A model generated the notes under the pieces. It did not search any database. It was not told the DNA's origin and saw nothing but the letters and a program-made list of their open reading frames with translations. This document shows positions 45,844-59,500 of a stretch of DNA of 64,000 bases, piece after piece. Origin of the DNA: Pseudoscleropodium purum (taxonomy: Eukaryota > Streptophyta > Bryopsida > Hypnales > Brachytheciaceae); NCBI GenBank assembly GCA_963969395.1, contig OZ017796.1, positions 4,590,501 through 4,654,500 on the forward strand, given 5' to 3'. Each line of letters begins with the position of its first letter. The stretch's first letter is position 1. The position numbers and the translations under genes were made by a program.

Positions 45844-48243
45844 AAAGAAGCGCCGGAGTTCCAGCAAGAGACCGTGAGCACCCCGGCATTCTGCACATTA
45901 ACGAAAACAATTAGGTCACCACGTGAAAATGGGACAGCAAATCCTACAAGTCATGGCCATTACGATACCTCAACAACGAAAGTCATTATGAATCTCATCC
46001 TGGAACCAAGCCCTTCCAGCAAGATCACCCCGGAAATTCTATAATTGGAAACAACATCCTTCTGAAACAGGTGAGAGTAAATCCAGGAGTTAAAGCTAAT
46101 ATATAAGCATCTCAAAACGAGTATTTCTTGTGCTGTCATACCTAGACTTGCACAAATTAAAATTGATATCTGCACACAATATGTCCATGCCATGAGGAAG
46201 ACTAAATTTTTATATATTCAAGTTTTCCAGTTTTTGTGAACATATCTGCACGCCATACTCTGCGACGATGATACCAAATGCCCTTCGAGACAATCAACAT
46301 AGACATGATTCAAACGAAATTTCGTTGTTTCCGAGACGCGATGCAACAGTCTGACGAAAGTAAAACCTCGAAACGAAAGTAGATCAATCCATAAATCAAC
46401 CCTAATTCATATCACATATCAAGAAATTCGTCATTTACACAGCAATTAAGCGCGACATTCAATCAAACTGGAAGGAAAGAAAAATGCAATTAACGGTGCA
46501 GGATCGAGGCTTGTGATGAACCTCCCGGCGAATGCGTGGAAGAGGCATGCCGTACCGCGTCGCCTCCACGTTTACTTGACATTAGGTCTGATAAAACGCC
46601 ATAGCTGCTCGGATCATGCCATTCAGTCTGAGCAAGAGATCATGCTTGCGTGTCAAGATGACCGACATAAAATCCTAGTTGGCGCGGTGAAAAATCCTAG
46701 TTGGAAAATGTCTCGGTCGCCGACCTCCGAATACCAGTATCCGTCCATCGGTCGCCGAATGACGTATCAGTCAATTCTCTACGGATGATAGTTGGCTCGA
46801 TATCGATCCTCGTTCGGCGTCCTCATCGCAAACTTTCCGACCCGCGGTCGCCGAAAAGGCTCTCCGGTCTTCCCTGACACCATCGATCCTTTTCTGATCG
46901 ATAGAGATTAAGGTACGCTTTTCTGACTAGGTTCGTTGCTAGGCATGGGATTGATCTCTTTCCTTTTCCTGACTGCCACTGGCAAGTTCTTCCTCCTACT
47001 AGCTAGATTCATGAACTGCTGTACGCTGTACTGTACCACTAATCCAACAATTGCCAATCGAAATCGGAGGCTTGGCTAAATGATTTTTAGTTGGAAACGG
47101 AAGCTTAACTGCAGTGCAAATTAACTGCCCAAAGAGCAGCACGTGCAATCATGGAGAGTACAAAGCAGTCTTTCTAGCACCGGCCATGATAGGGGACATG
47201 CTCTTGTACAGAGAGTCCTGGGAAGATTGTCGGATCGTATTTTGGTGAAGGGGAGGTAAAGTCCGTAAAATAATGTACACCTTGAATTGATCGATCGAGC
47301 GCAGGACGCGCGCGACGGACAGTGTGCAAGTATCCGATCCATCAACGTCGCGCTAATTTGCATTGAATAAGAAAACTGTGATTATTTTAATGAATTCTCG
47401 GTCTCTATCACAACCCTCTTGGGCAGGTTCAGCACACTAAGCCCATGGCCATATGGCCGACTCGATCTTCAAAACCAGGCAATCGAGGAACTAAGAAACA
47501 AAAATGCCACCCAGTGTACGTGGAATTGAATATATGGATCATATTTGATCATGCTTCCATCATGTCGTGGTGTAGATGATGATCAGTTTTCCTTGTTTAA
47601 TCACTTATAATGGATAAACAAACAAGCTTCCCACTTGAATCATTGACTGTACAAATATGTGTATACAATAATAATCTGCACAATCGGTGCAGCTGGCTTA
47701 ACTTGAATTTGCAGCTGGTACTCTCCGCATAAGTTAAGAGAACGCCAAAGAATAAATCGTTTATGAAGGAACTGAAAGGTTAGCCCAAGTGTATGTAGCA
47801 CAGCTGGAAGGATTGAAGCACACTCAAGGCTACTAGAGTCACTTACGGTTAGAATGCATAACCAGAAGCAATATGATCTTTAACTTAACTGAAGGTGGGC
47901 ACCGCTAAAAAAAAAGAAAAAAAACTTTCTGCTCTTGAACCTATTTACTATTAGTAGAATGCTCAAATTTTCATTGATTTTATTGTTTGCAAGTGAAAGG
48001 AGGTTCCAAAGCACTAAAGATTGCCACATTTGGATCCCGTATGCCAAAGTTACGAAGGGTCAAAGATTTTCTTGGTAGACGTTCAATTAAAAATTGTTTC
48101 TTCCACATAGGTACATATTGATTTTGGAAATGTACCTAGAGTGATGATGGTAGTTTTGGGTTGTGGGACATTTTGGAGTGCTCAAATACCTTAGATGCAA
48201 GAGTTGATTCAATATTAAAATTTGTGTTAAAATGTCATATGCA
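45844..48243. other. Upstream flank of the BNR gene and gene-free DNA
   Basis: The 5' UTR and promoter of the BNR gene should lie between 45844 and about 46900. GC content rises at 46500-47360, but no open frame there resembles a known protein. Nothing else was found to 48243. Confidence 0.4.
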
Positions 48244-48394
48244 CAGTTGTCACATTGGACAGATTACTATTCATTTCACGTCCTACAAGACAAGTTACTA
48301 TTCATTAGATGTACGTGAGACGTACATCTGATGAATAGTAACTTGTCCTATAGGACGTGAAATGAATAGTAATTTGTCCAATGTGACAACCATG
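48244..48394. mobile_element. Hairpin MITE with 10-bp target-site duplication
   Basis: Two arms of 71 bases (48246-48316 and 48320-48390) are nearly perfect complements around a three-base GAG loop. The left arm starts GTTGTCACATTGGACA and the right arm ends TGTCCAATGTGACAAC. Direct copies of GTCATATGCA flank the element at 48234-48243 and 48395-48404. A duplication of 9-11 bp points to Mutator-like transposition. A transcript would form a long, almost perfect hairpin. Confidence 0.85.
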
Positions 48395-48599
48395 GTCATA
48401 TGCAACTAGGGGTGAATTAAAAGGTTTTAGGTAATTCATGACATTTATTCATGATTTTTATGATGTAGCTGAAGCAATACTGAGTGTCAAATTTATGATT
48501 GGACATTGTGAATCATGCTACATAAGATGTCGCAAAAGCATCCCTTGTAACCTCGATAATAGGACTTGGGATTTACAATGGTTGCCCGGGTTCTAAAAA

Positions 48600-49330
48600 T
48601 ATTATAGTTGGATAGTTGTAAGAAAGGGTGGTCCTATTTTTCGTCACACTTCAAGTTCCATAGTTTAGTTTGGCCATAACTTTTGGAGAATAAAGCCAAT
48701 GTACTTGAATTTTTTATTGAAGATGAGGAGAATTCTTTTTTTTCAGAAAGTTTCAAAAAACTTTTTATAATTAAATTCTAATTTAGCTAATTTGTCACAT
48801 GTTGCAGTTTGGATTTTTTGGCACTATAAAGTATCCATAATTGATGATGTAAAGCTAAAATTTGTGTGGAATATTTCCACACTAGAGATTCATGTTTCCA
48901 CCCAAAAAATCTTTTAAAAAAATTATTTTATAGCGTCCACATGCAAGCAAACAAGGGGCCCTTGCGTATACACTTCTAAAGAGTGAAGATGGTTTAGGCT
49001 TAATTTTTTGATGAAATATGATTACTATGAAGCCCTCATAAATGGACAATTTTTAGATTTTTTTTAGCATGATTTTTTTTTTATTATTAATTTATACCTC
49101 AGTGTATCCATTTTTTGTGACAATCTAGGTTTTTTTTCAAACAATAATATTTCAGCACTTACAAGTACTTATAGTACTCAAAATGGTATTTTTAGTTGTT
49201 GATTTCTTTGATTAATTGTTGAGATTGTTCTATTTTGTAGTACTCATAGTACTCATAGTACTACACCGTAGAAATCTATTTTTAGCAAAATGCTACAAAA
49301 AACCAATAGCCTTTCTTGCAACTATTTAGT
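48600..49330. repeat. Dispersed repeat, copy 1 (inverted partner at 61.0-61.7 kb)
   Basis: It shares AACTTTTGGAGAATAAAGCC, ATGTACTTGAATTTTTTATT, TTAGCTAATTTGTC, GGGCCCTTGCG-type text and TAGTACTCATAGTACTACA-type text with the reverse complement of about 61040-61720. It is non-coding, with moderate divergence. Confidence 0.65.
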
Positions 49331-52185
49331 TGTCTAATAAAATAGATATTGGATATACAATTTAGACCATGTAGCTCACTACAAGGGCATTGGACTCTTA
49401 ATAATTTAAGTTGGTTTATTTTGTTCCTCACAATGAAAAAACACAATAACTGAAAGACAAAAATTGTGGTGTCTACAAAGCAAATCATAATAGGTTTTGT
49501 GAATAGTAACAAAAGGATTTAAATAAAAAAAATTAAGAGATATAATTTTAATTTTGAAAAATCCAAAGGGTTGTTGTTAAGCCCTAAATCTCATGTTCAA
49601 GTGTTCTAACATGTCAAGAATTCATTTGCTGAGCAACTAAAGATGTTCTAAAAAAATGTGTATGTTGCATTCATACTTCTACTAATATTAACCCACAAGG
49701 GTTAATATAAGGTACAAAGTCTTGGAATGGATTTTTTAGAATTTCAAGAAAGATCTTATGATTCCAAATTTTACTATAATTTTTTACATCAAAATGCTTG
49801 ACTTCAAAAAGCAAAAAGAAACACAAGCTTGAATTTTTTTTTACATTCCTCATACATTAGATTATATTTATGATTATTTAGAAGCTTTGATTCATTCTAT
49901 TTGGATAGGTAATGCAAATTTTTTGAAGAGTCTTGTTTTATAGGCAATCTAGACATCTTTTGCAAAATATAATTTATAGCAGATTTATTTCTAAACATCA
50001 TTTTTTAATAATTTTTCTAAATAAAGATGTCAATAGGTGAGAATTACTTGCTAAAACAATCTCACCATTAAGATTCACATGTTTCAATAATTCAATTCCA
50101 TTTTAGAACTATTAGTTTAATATAATTTTCCCTTCCATCTTGTACCATCTTCTATTTAACAATTTTTTGAAGAATGAAAAATATTAGTTTTTATTTATTG
50201 ATTTCTTTTTTGCAAATTGTCAACTCAATTCCCTACCATCATGACTTAAACCTCAAAACTCTACAGTGTTAAGGGGATTCAAAATTCAAAAGCCTAGAAT
50301 AGTAAAGGGCCAAAAATCTCTTCTTTTCACTAAGTTGCATATTTACTAATATCTTTCAATCTACAAGGCAAAAAAGCTTGAAAAAATTTCCATATATTTC
50401 CACAATTCTAATGCAAGATTCCAAGATCCTATAATTAGATGAGCAAAAAAATAGTCTTTACTCATCATTTCTCTTTGCACTAGAAATGACAAATTTGGAA
50501 TGTTTTTTGGTGAAATACAAACTATTAGTAGGAACATCCCATTCATTCTTTGGGTGAAATGAACTTTGATTTTCTGAAGCATAATTAGGGGTTCTTTACT
50601 TGATTACATAATTTTGTTCATGTAATTTGGCATTACCCATTTTTCATTGTAAATGTTTTATTTATCCAAATAAAGGATTTTGTCTTGCACTTTACACCAG
50701 TCAAACAATGCCACACGTCATTGGAATTTCATGAAGAAAAAAAAGCACCTCCTCTTCAAACTTTGCCCTCCTTGTCAATGTTTTCTTTCACGAAATTCCC
50801 TCCTCTTGGGGCATTGTCCAATACCCAGTTATGAACCTTTAGGGGTAAAGATAAGAAACAAGTGTTAAAGAATTAACAATTAAGATTATTGCACTAAAAT
50901 TCATACAAATAATCAATTCAACATGGTCCCTATTATTATATTGAAAACCTTTTTGTGGACAAGCTATTGTTGGTAGTCAAAAGGGGATTTTAGATTTTCT
51001 TAGAATGCATTTTTTGAACACCATATGAATAAACCACAAATTTTCAAAAGGTTGAAAAATAGATGTTTCTAAAATTGACCATAGTCTCTCATGAATAGTA
51101 GGAGACTATATATTTTAAGCAAGAATCTATCAATGGTTGATTTTAGAAAGTAGTCAAAATTAGGTGTCCAGTAGGCACCCCAAATGTGCCATTGACCTTA
51201 AACCTCCATCTTCATTCTATGTACATCTCCAAAGTCAATTAGAGTAAACCTTCCAATCACTGCATGGACAAAATTGAATTACTTTTCCACACTAAAATAG
51301 TGACTTCAAAGCTTTGAAATTTGGTGTGGTTCTTAATTGTCATCTTAAGACTCACCTTCAAAGAACAAAATGCGAAAAGTTTTTTCATTTAAATTTTACA
51401 ACAATACAATGGCAATGAGTTTGAAATCTATACCAAATTATTTGACAGCCACTGACCACACTGACCACACAGCGCAAAGCTCCACTGTTAGTGCGAAACC
51501 CTCACTAATCCTACGATGTTCCCAAAGTTCGCGTCGTGTGCAGTTGTATGCGGTACTTGTTCAGTAATTGGCGTGTTTGTTGCCCAGTGATTAGTTTTGT
51601 CCGGTCAATGGCAAGTTTACAGTATATACTTAAGTATATATGATTGTGGAAGAAACACTTTTCAAATCAAACTTTGTTCTCTCATAACTTTTGCATACAA
51701 TATCCAAATGTCACGTTCTTTGGTGCGTTGGAACCTCCTTTCACTTGCCAATAAGAAATTACAAACATTTGAACATTTGAATATTTGAATCTAATGATAG
51801 TGATTAGGCACAATAGCAATTAATGGCGGTTTTAAGGGTACCTACCATAGTGAAAACTACTGCCTTGTTCTGAAGATAAACATGATCCAAGTGCACATTT
51901 TCAGTGTTAAGAATCCACGGTGTTTGCAGGAGAATGAATCTAGTCCAAAAGTTGTAATCCTGGCTAAATTCATTCCTCCCTAACAAACTTGCGAACATCA
52001 TTGAGATGCACAGATGGCAAAACTAATAAGGTATTTAATTTAGTCATATCAAACAACCGGTGTGCCGACAGCTTGTCACTGACCAAGTTTGCTTGGTTCC
52101 TACTACTTGTGCCTAACGTGCACTCCCTAGCTGGCCAGTTTGATCAACAGACACCTTCTGTCATAATTCAAACTCAACTTATATA
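49331..52185. other. AT-rich stretch, nothing recognised
   Basis: Only short frames occur and no clear repeat was found. GC content rises at about 51440-52140 without a recognisable product. Confidence 0.4.
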
Positions 52186-52562
52186 CAGCTCATATGTATC
52201 GATCAATGGCTCCGAAGTTCACCAAGTTATAATTCTTGTTACAATCAGTTGTTACTTCCTTTTGAAGGTTTGAATATGGAGTCCAAATCACTGAACCCAA
52301 TCCAATCAAACTCAACAGCTCATATCGATCAATGACTGCGAAGTTCACCAAGTTATAATTCTTGTCACAATCAGCTGTTGTCACTTACTTTTGAAGGTTT
52401 GGATTTGGAGCTCAAATCATTGAATCCAATCCCATCAAACTCGACAGCTCATATCGGTGGCTACTAAGTTCACCAAGTTACAATTCTAGTTACAATCAGT
52501 TGTTGTCACTTCCTTTTGAAGGTTTGGATTTGGAGCGCGCTTAAATCACTGAACCCAATCAA
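52186..52562. repeat. Three tandem units of about 130 bp
   Basis: Units begin at CAGCTCATAT at 52186, 52316 and 52445. Each carries GAAGTTCACCAAGTTA-type text, ACAATCAG-TGTT, CTTTTGAAGGTTTG and TCACTGAACCCAATC-type text. The first two periods are 130 and 129 bases. The third unit is slightly short. Non-coding. Confidence 0.85.
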
Positions 52563-54307
52563 ATCTAGACGGTGAAAGCTCCAAACTACATAATTAACGG
52601 GACGATCGTGTTAGATGCTTTCTTCCCTTGCCAACTGCGAAGTCTGTGATGTTAACTACTGACTGAAGAAACAGAAGGTGCTAGTGACAATGATGCTGCA
52701 TAGTGGGACATCGTCCGTACAGTCAATACATGGCAAATGGACGACAAGTTGACAAGGTATATTCAATTCGCTGCCAAGCTTGTCGCAGTCGTCGACGTGC
52801 TTGAGATCGATTTGGGTGAGTCTTGGAGTAAGCAAAGGGTGACAAATGATATTGTACGTCGTGGATGGATGACACCACCACTTGCTACTAACTTCGCAGA
52901 TTTGGCTGTAAATGAGGTCTCTCGCTCGCTCATTTCTTTTAATAAAATGAGTGTGTCTCTTTCACTCGCATCAAGATGAACCCCGCCTGGTTTCTTGTGA
53001 CTCCAATTACCCATCATTATTGTCATTCACCTATCACACTACAAGCAAAGTTTAGATGGTACGTTATATATCACTCCACTTGGGTCACTAAAATTGCCAC
53101 CCTATTTCCTAGGGTTTCAAGAAGGGGTCAACCTTCGTGATCCAAGTCAATCCTACTTGTTTGTTTGTTCGTCCGGCGCGGCTACTGACTAGCAAGGTGA
53201 AGACTAGGGTCAACTTTCGTGACCCAAGTGGAGCCGAAATCGATCAGTACCATGGATCCTTTTCCTTGAGAGTCTTCTTCACGTACTCCCCACTCTGATG
53301 AACAAATCCATCGTCTGGCATCCCTTAAATCATTTAGTCCTGAGTCATTGATAGTTGGCTGTCAGGTACAATTTTCAAGTTTACAACTTACGAAGACTGA
53401 CTGAGCCAGTAAGTCACGACGGAAAATGCTTGATATTTTGAAACCTCCAAGTCCTTTGTTCAGTTGACAGAGTACTGGAAATTGAGTTCTCTAGCTGATT
53501 GTTAGGAACTCGTGTTAAGCTTAGATTGTGAAATTTCATACATCATTTGCAAAAATTTCAAAGTGTGAACAAGTGGGGTGATGACCACGTACACATACAA
53601 GATCTCGTAGGACAGTTTGAGGTCGCACTGTGGCGGCAATTAACTCACACCAACAACCACAAATTGAAAACTTAAGGTTGGTTCTAATATATAAGCTTAC
53701 ATTCAGACTCTCGATTGCAGACATCAATGCTTGTTTTGTTTTTTGAGAGAAAGAGGAAAACATTCTTCTAGAGATCGAGCATGAGGTGAAATTAATTTCC
53801 ACTTTGAAATAAATGAATATAATAACTTGGAGGTATCTGAGCTGCTGCCATGGTTGGTCTGGCATATGCATGCTCAACATTTATTTGTGTTGGAAGATCT
53901 CACAGTCAACTTACTATGACTTTTAAATACTATATATTCCAAGACTTGTTTCTACCTCGTGCCAAAGGAATTAGTGAAAAAAAATCCAATTTGTTCAGTT
54001 GAAAACCTGTGCTGTCTGAGTTTGATTTGCTGTGCACCTGACTCTTTCAGTTGAAGTACTTGTGGTGGTAACTTTTACGTTACCTGCCTGTCACTGCCCA
54101 GAGTGACTGAGCCTCACAGTCTTCTTGGTGAGAGGGAGTAAATTTTATTGATTAAACTCCGTTTCAATTGTGTCAAATAAAATTTTTTTTAAATAAAATT
54201 TATTGATACCTTGACTAGAGACTTTGGCATTGGCTCCCTCCTGACAACCCCATCCAAAGCTCTAGCGCTGTAAGTTGACCATATATGAGAGTAAGTTATA
54301 TGACTTA
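52563..54307. other. Mixed-composition gene-free stretch
   Basis: It is richer in G and C than its surroundings. Frames at 52737-52979 (both strands) and 53536-53880 are uninterrupted but have no recognisable motif or splice partner, so I do not call genes. GGGTCAAC-TTCGTGA-CCAAGT occurs twice, near 53126 and 53206. Confidence 0.4.
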
Positions 54308-54640
54308 AGGGTAAGAGGTTCTAAAAGCACACAAGTTCTAAAAATGTCCACCTCCTTAAATGTATACTACATGTACATGTTCCTTTTTTTAGCCTTCAGC
54401 CATGTATAAATGGTGTAAATTTTAGGAGGTGGTCGCTATTTAGAGCCCTATGCCACTTCAATTTCAAAATTTCATAACTGATTCCACAAAGCTCCAAAAA
54501 ATATGAAATGATTTGGATTAAATGCCAATTTTACTTGTCATGCAAGGAAAATTTTACTGAAAAATATTTGAAGGAGTTTCACCTTCCCAAAAAACAATTT
54601 TAGCTCTTAAATGGTTGATTTATGGACCTTCTACCTTATA
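54308..54640. repeat. AAGGTAG-family repeat, copy 2
   Basis: It starts GGGTAAGAGGTTCTAAAAGC and ends TTATGGACCTTCTACCTTAT. It is collinear with the copy in KUP intron 9. This copy keeps the better right end. Confidence 0.75.
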
Positions 54641-54749
54641 GCTTATAGTTTTTAGATAACTTAATGACACAAAGTGATGTCAATCCATTGGTTAGATCAT
54701 GTACTGGCGTAAGATATAAGGAAAAGGTATGCATACGGCATTAGTCACC

Positions 54750-55190
54750 TAGTAAGGTAGAAGCACCAATAGTCAATCAAATAAGCCATTTTGGAGTAGA
54801 TGGTGAATAGTATGAGGTGGAATAAATTTTTTCTATGTTGGAAGATAAGATATATAGGGATTGTGATTTTTTCAAAAAATTTATTCTCAAAATTGAAATA
54901 CGGTGAATTTTGGGAGTCATAAAGTGCATTTCATTGGTAGCCAATGTCTAAAGTCTTCCAATTCCAATCATAGCTAAATTATATTCCTACTCATTATTTT
55001 CTACTTTCTTGCTCACTACTTTGGAACATGTGTTATAGCATTATTGGTCCCAACATTGAAAAGGACCAAAAAAAACATTATAAACTTTAGTTGGAAATTT
55101 GTTCTAATCTTAGTTGAAAGTAGCTGCACCCTATAGGTTGGTTACTAGGCATGGTAACCGTGGTTGACAATTGGTGCTTCTACCTTAGTA
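54750..55190. mobile_element. TIR element, 0.44 kb (TAAGGTAGAAGCACCAAT ends)
   Basis: Left end TAGTAAGGTAGAAGCACCAA and right end TTGGTGCTTCTACCTTAGTA form terminal inverted repeats of about 27 bp. The interior is AT-rich and non-coding. No unambiguous target-site duplication was seen. The outer TAAGGTAG is shared with the copies at 41.0, 54.3 and 60.3 kb, so these may be related families. Confidence 0.75.
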
Positions 55191-55192
55191 AA

Positions 55193-56530
55193 ATTTTTGT
55201 TGCTACCACAACCTAAATAAAAATAAAAGTGATTTTTCAATTCTTTTAATTATGAAAAACTCATAAATTCAATCAGTTTCACATCGTAGGTCAAAATACC
55301 ATGAAACAAAGCCCATGCTCCTTTCCTCACACAAAGCTTTCAAATGGTACCAAGAATGTGACTTGGAGACATATAATTCAGGATATCTCACTATAACAAA
55401 CAAAATAAATAAAGCAAACAACTTCATTTAAGGTATATGTGTCCTGTGTTGTTGCCACGGTTAAAATAAAAGTAAAAATATTTTTTTAATTTTTTAATTC
55501 ATAAAAAATTTAAAATTCAATTTAACTTTCACGCCATAGGTCAAAACACCACGAAACAAAGTTTGTGCACCCTTCATTGCTAAGGACTTTTTAATGGTAC
55601 TAAAATCCCAAGTAGGAGATGCACAGTTTGGAAGATCTCAATGTATCAAACAAATAAAATAACAATCTATCTATAGATATTAATGATACTAGTGTGCCCT
55701 GTGCCATTATCATGATCAAAACAAAATAAATATGATATTCTAGCGTGCCTTGTACCATTGCTATTATCAAAATGAAAATAAAGTAATTTTTTTATTTTTA
55801 AATTCATAAAAATTTAGAAACTTGATTATTTCTACATTGTAGGTCTCAACACTAGAAAATGAAGCGTGTGCATCCCTCCTCACTAAGAACTTTCCAATGG
55901 TACCATAAACATGACCGATAGATGTATGATCCAGAAGATTTCAATGTAGTAAATAAGCAAACAAAGCAAAATACATAGACTATCTTAAGGTATGGAAGAC
56001 TAGTGTGCTTTATGCCATTGCTACAATCAAAATAAAAGTAAAAATATTTTTTTAGTTTTTTAATTCATAAATTTTTTTTAATTCAATAACTTTCGCACCA
56101 CATTAGAAGAAATTTCAGGCCAAAAGGGGGCTATATTAGGCATATTCCCTTGGCCATTCCCTTAGTAGTAAAACAATGCAATTTGTAAAATAAAAAATAA
56201 AAAATATAATTTAAAATTTCTAATATACAAAAATTAATTAATTTTTTTTCAAAAATGACATGGCATTGTCTTGACCATGTCGGACTGCATAATTGGTAGC
56301 GTTCTACATGTTCAAGATAGTTTTCAAGGCCCAAGAATTTGCAATCTTTTCAAGCCCTCAAATTTCATCTATTGTAGGTCCAAACATTACAAAACAAAGC
56401 TTGTACATCCTTCCTTGCTAAGAGCTTTCTAACGGTGCTTAGAATGTGATATGGAGGGCTTAAAGTTCCATAGATCTCTATATAATAAAATAAAAATAAA
56501 AATAAATAAATAAATAAACAAAAAACTAAC
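55193..56530. repeat. Degenerate tandem array, units of about 250 bp
   Basis: About four to five units follow one another, starting near 55193, 55441, 55688/55738 and 55999. Each has GTGTGCC-TGTGCCATTG-type text, a TCAAAATAAAAGTAA block, an AATTCATAAA block, a CATAGGTCAAAACACCA block and an AATGGTACCAA block. The last unit is split by an insertion at about 56102-56345. A single related copy lies at 30985. Confidence 0.7.
56102..56345. mobile_element. Insertion splitting the tandem array, diverged CATTAGAAGA family
   Basis: It starts CATTAGAAGAAATTTCAGGCC exactly where the tandem unit is interrupted (TTTCGCACCA/...). It contains TGACATGGCATTGTCTTGACCATGTC, like elements A and B, and the unit resumes at about 56360 (ATTGTAGGTCCAAAC). 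The right end is decayed, so that boundary is approximate. Confidence 0.5.
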
Positions 56531-59500
56531 TAACTTAATGTATGGATTATGAACCCTTTTTTGGAATTGTATCTCTATCTACATCAATAGGTCTAACATT
56601 TTAGTCTGCAATTGGAAAGATTATGGGTCCATAATAGGTATGCCTACCTTATGCATAATAGACTTTGGAAGTATGTAGTATCAATTTACAATAGGATCCA
56701 ATAATCTTACATATTGCCTATTCTACCATTCCAATTTTTTAGTAGCACAGAAAAGAATTGGAATTTTTAGTCTTACATATATAACGCTCAATTCTTGTGC
56801 AATCTCAATCAAACATACTACAAATTTTAGTTTAAATAAAATAAAATTTTAATTTTGGTGAATTTTGAAAGTCAATATTCATAATAGTAACAAAAATACA
56901 ACTTATCTAGAATCTAGAAAGAGTTCAATGTGAAGTATCATATGATCAAACTTTGTAAAATAGATATTTTTATATTTTAACTAGATTTTGCTATTTGACC
57001 CCCCCCCCCCCCCCCCCCTATTACTAATTTTGTGCATTTGAGCATGATGGTACAATGACCTTGCAAAAATCTAATTACAACAAAATAATATTTGTTTTTT
57101 GAAATTAGGGCATTGTCGGCCCAACATTGAAATCTCTATAGAAGAAAATGTGAAACTTTTTTAGAGATGCTTGTTGAAGAAAAGATGTGCATATGGAAGT
57201 TTTCTACATATCTTTGCAATTAAATTTAAAAATTCATCACTCATGTTTATCAATGAATTATCATATAAAACCATGAAAACTATAGGAAAAAATTATCCAA
57301 AATGGAATTTAGATTTTTTTAAACTGAAATTTGATATGCTTGATTGGGATTGCTTAAGAATCAAATGTTAATTATACAAAAAGAAATTTAAATCATACTC
57401 TATATTATGTAAAATTCTTTGAATAGTACTAGAAGTAGTTTGTAAGATTGTTGGCCCTTATTATAGAGAAAGATTGAGTTCTCTTTATAGTCACAAATGT
57501 ATAGAAACTGTATGCAAATTTTTTTTGGAAGGAACTATTTGGTAAGACACCATTATTTGTAAATGGATGAAGTCACTAAATTTTAGTAATTAAAGCCTTC
57601 AGATGTTGTTCCTTTTTGAATGAATGGATAAAATTTTGGATGGATAAATTACTTTTTATATTTTATCATTACTCATAGATGTAAATAGCTTCATCACTCT
57701 TATTATTGTTTTTGTTTGTACTACCCAAAATAAATTAAATAAAAACTATATTGACAAAGATAACTTATGATGGCTCTCTTTCAATTAGCTAAAAGTAAGG
57801 TATATTCTTTCAAGGTTCTATGTCAAGGCCTGTACAACAGTGATAGTGATATGTACAAATCTACATACCTCTACTAGACAATTGGCTTAACCATTAAAGT
57901 TATTTCATATTTAGAGGCCCAAAATTACTTCAAAATACTAATATTTAAAGCAACTGAAGGCTCAAATCTACATCTATATTTTTATCAAATTTAATTGTAT
58001 GATTTTTAGTTAAATTATTAAAATACATCCTCCAAAAATTTCAAAATAAGAAACCTCACCAATTGCAAGATCATGATGCTTGCATTTAAGAAAGACATAT
58101 TTTCAACTCTTCTTGAATGGTTAAATTTCATCTTTGAAGCTATTTATCCCAAATTTTGCATGTCTTGCACTTCAAACACTCCATAAATTGTTAAGAATTT
58201 TGTCATGGAATTGAAAATGTCAATCCCAATGGTTTTAATGTTGTAATAAACAATCTACATCTTATGTTTTTATTTTTTTCAAAATTTTGAAAATTAAATT
58301 AAATAAAGAACTTCAAAGTGTATTGTAGAGTAGAGATTCTATAATTGCCTGCAAACTAAAACTCTTCATAACTTTCATCTCATTAATCAAAATGGAATGA
58401 TTCAAAGCTTTCCATTTGTATATATATAGGAAGAAAGTCAATTCCAAAATTCTATTCCTTTATAAAGTAGTTTTTGCTAAATTACCCATATTGTCTAAAC
58501 TTCAAAAGAAACTACATATTGTATTTACAATAATTTTTTAACCATGTAGTCAAAAGTTATGAAAATTGTTGTGCCTAAAAGTTACTCCTTCACCACATTT
58601 TGTGTGAAAATTCCCAAGGAGAAATTGAAAATTCCATTTGCAAATGGATGACCAAATACGTTATGTTGCTAGAAAATGCTACCTGCTCATGTTGATTTAG
58701 AGGTTAATAATATATTCATTAAGGGTCCCATTTCAAAACATGCCTCTACAATAGTGACTATGACAACGATACAAAACTACATACCTCCATGATTGCACAA
58801 TTGACTTAAAATTACAAATCTAACTCCAAAGAAGAACTCCGGTTGTGATTGATCATTGTAAACTAGTAAAGGTATATTTGCACTTGGTGTTAAAGATGGT
58901 ATTTGCAATGTGAATTTGGTCTAGAAGTAGATCTAAATTTGTTCCTAAGACCCTTAGCAACAACACTCTTTAACACCAAATGTGAACATACCATAACTTA
59001 TGTAAAGAACATGACAGGCATATCGATCCTTGTCGAATCATTTTCTTCGAAAGCAAGGTTTGGCATTTGCTCAATCTAGAAATTATCAACATAGAAGATC
59101 CTTAATTTCTCCGTGCAACCGAAGTAATTTGAAAGAAAGTCCCGGAAATTCCAGCATTTATTTTCAGAAATATTTCCCCCACGCCCAAATCTGCCCTACA
59201 GCTACAGTACTTTATGGTATGAAAATCGATAGATAGGAAGCTAGGCCCTCCACGTACTGTTTCCGTTTGGCCTTCAGTTGGGAAGTTGGAACGTGAGCGG
59301 TGTTTCACATTTGTCATAAAAGCAAAAGCCTGAACCTGATAGCCCTCACTTCACTGCCGGAGGCGTTCGATCTCCGCGCGCCAGTCACTGTTCCTCTCCT
59401 ATCGCTGCAATAAACAGAAAGGGAGACCAAGAATTTGTCTGACATCTTTCTGACAGCAGCAGGTGCTGAAGTTGGTAATGTCCAAACTGTACGTCCTTTG

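Noticed and set aside
52737..53026. Overlapping 80-87-codon frames on both strands
   Set aside because: No family resemblance, no convincing splice sites, and both strands are equally open.
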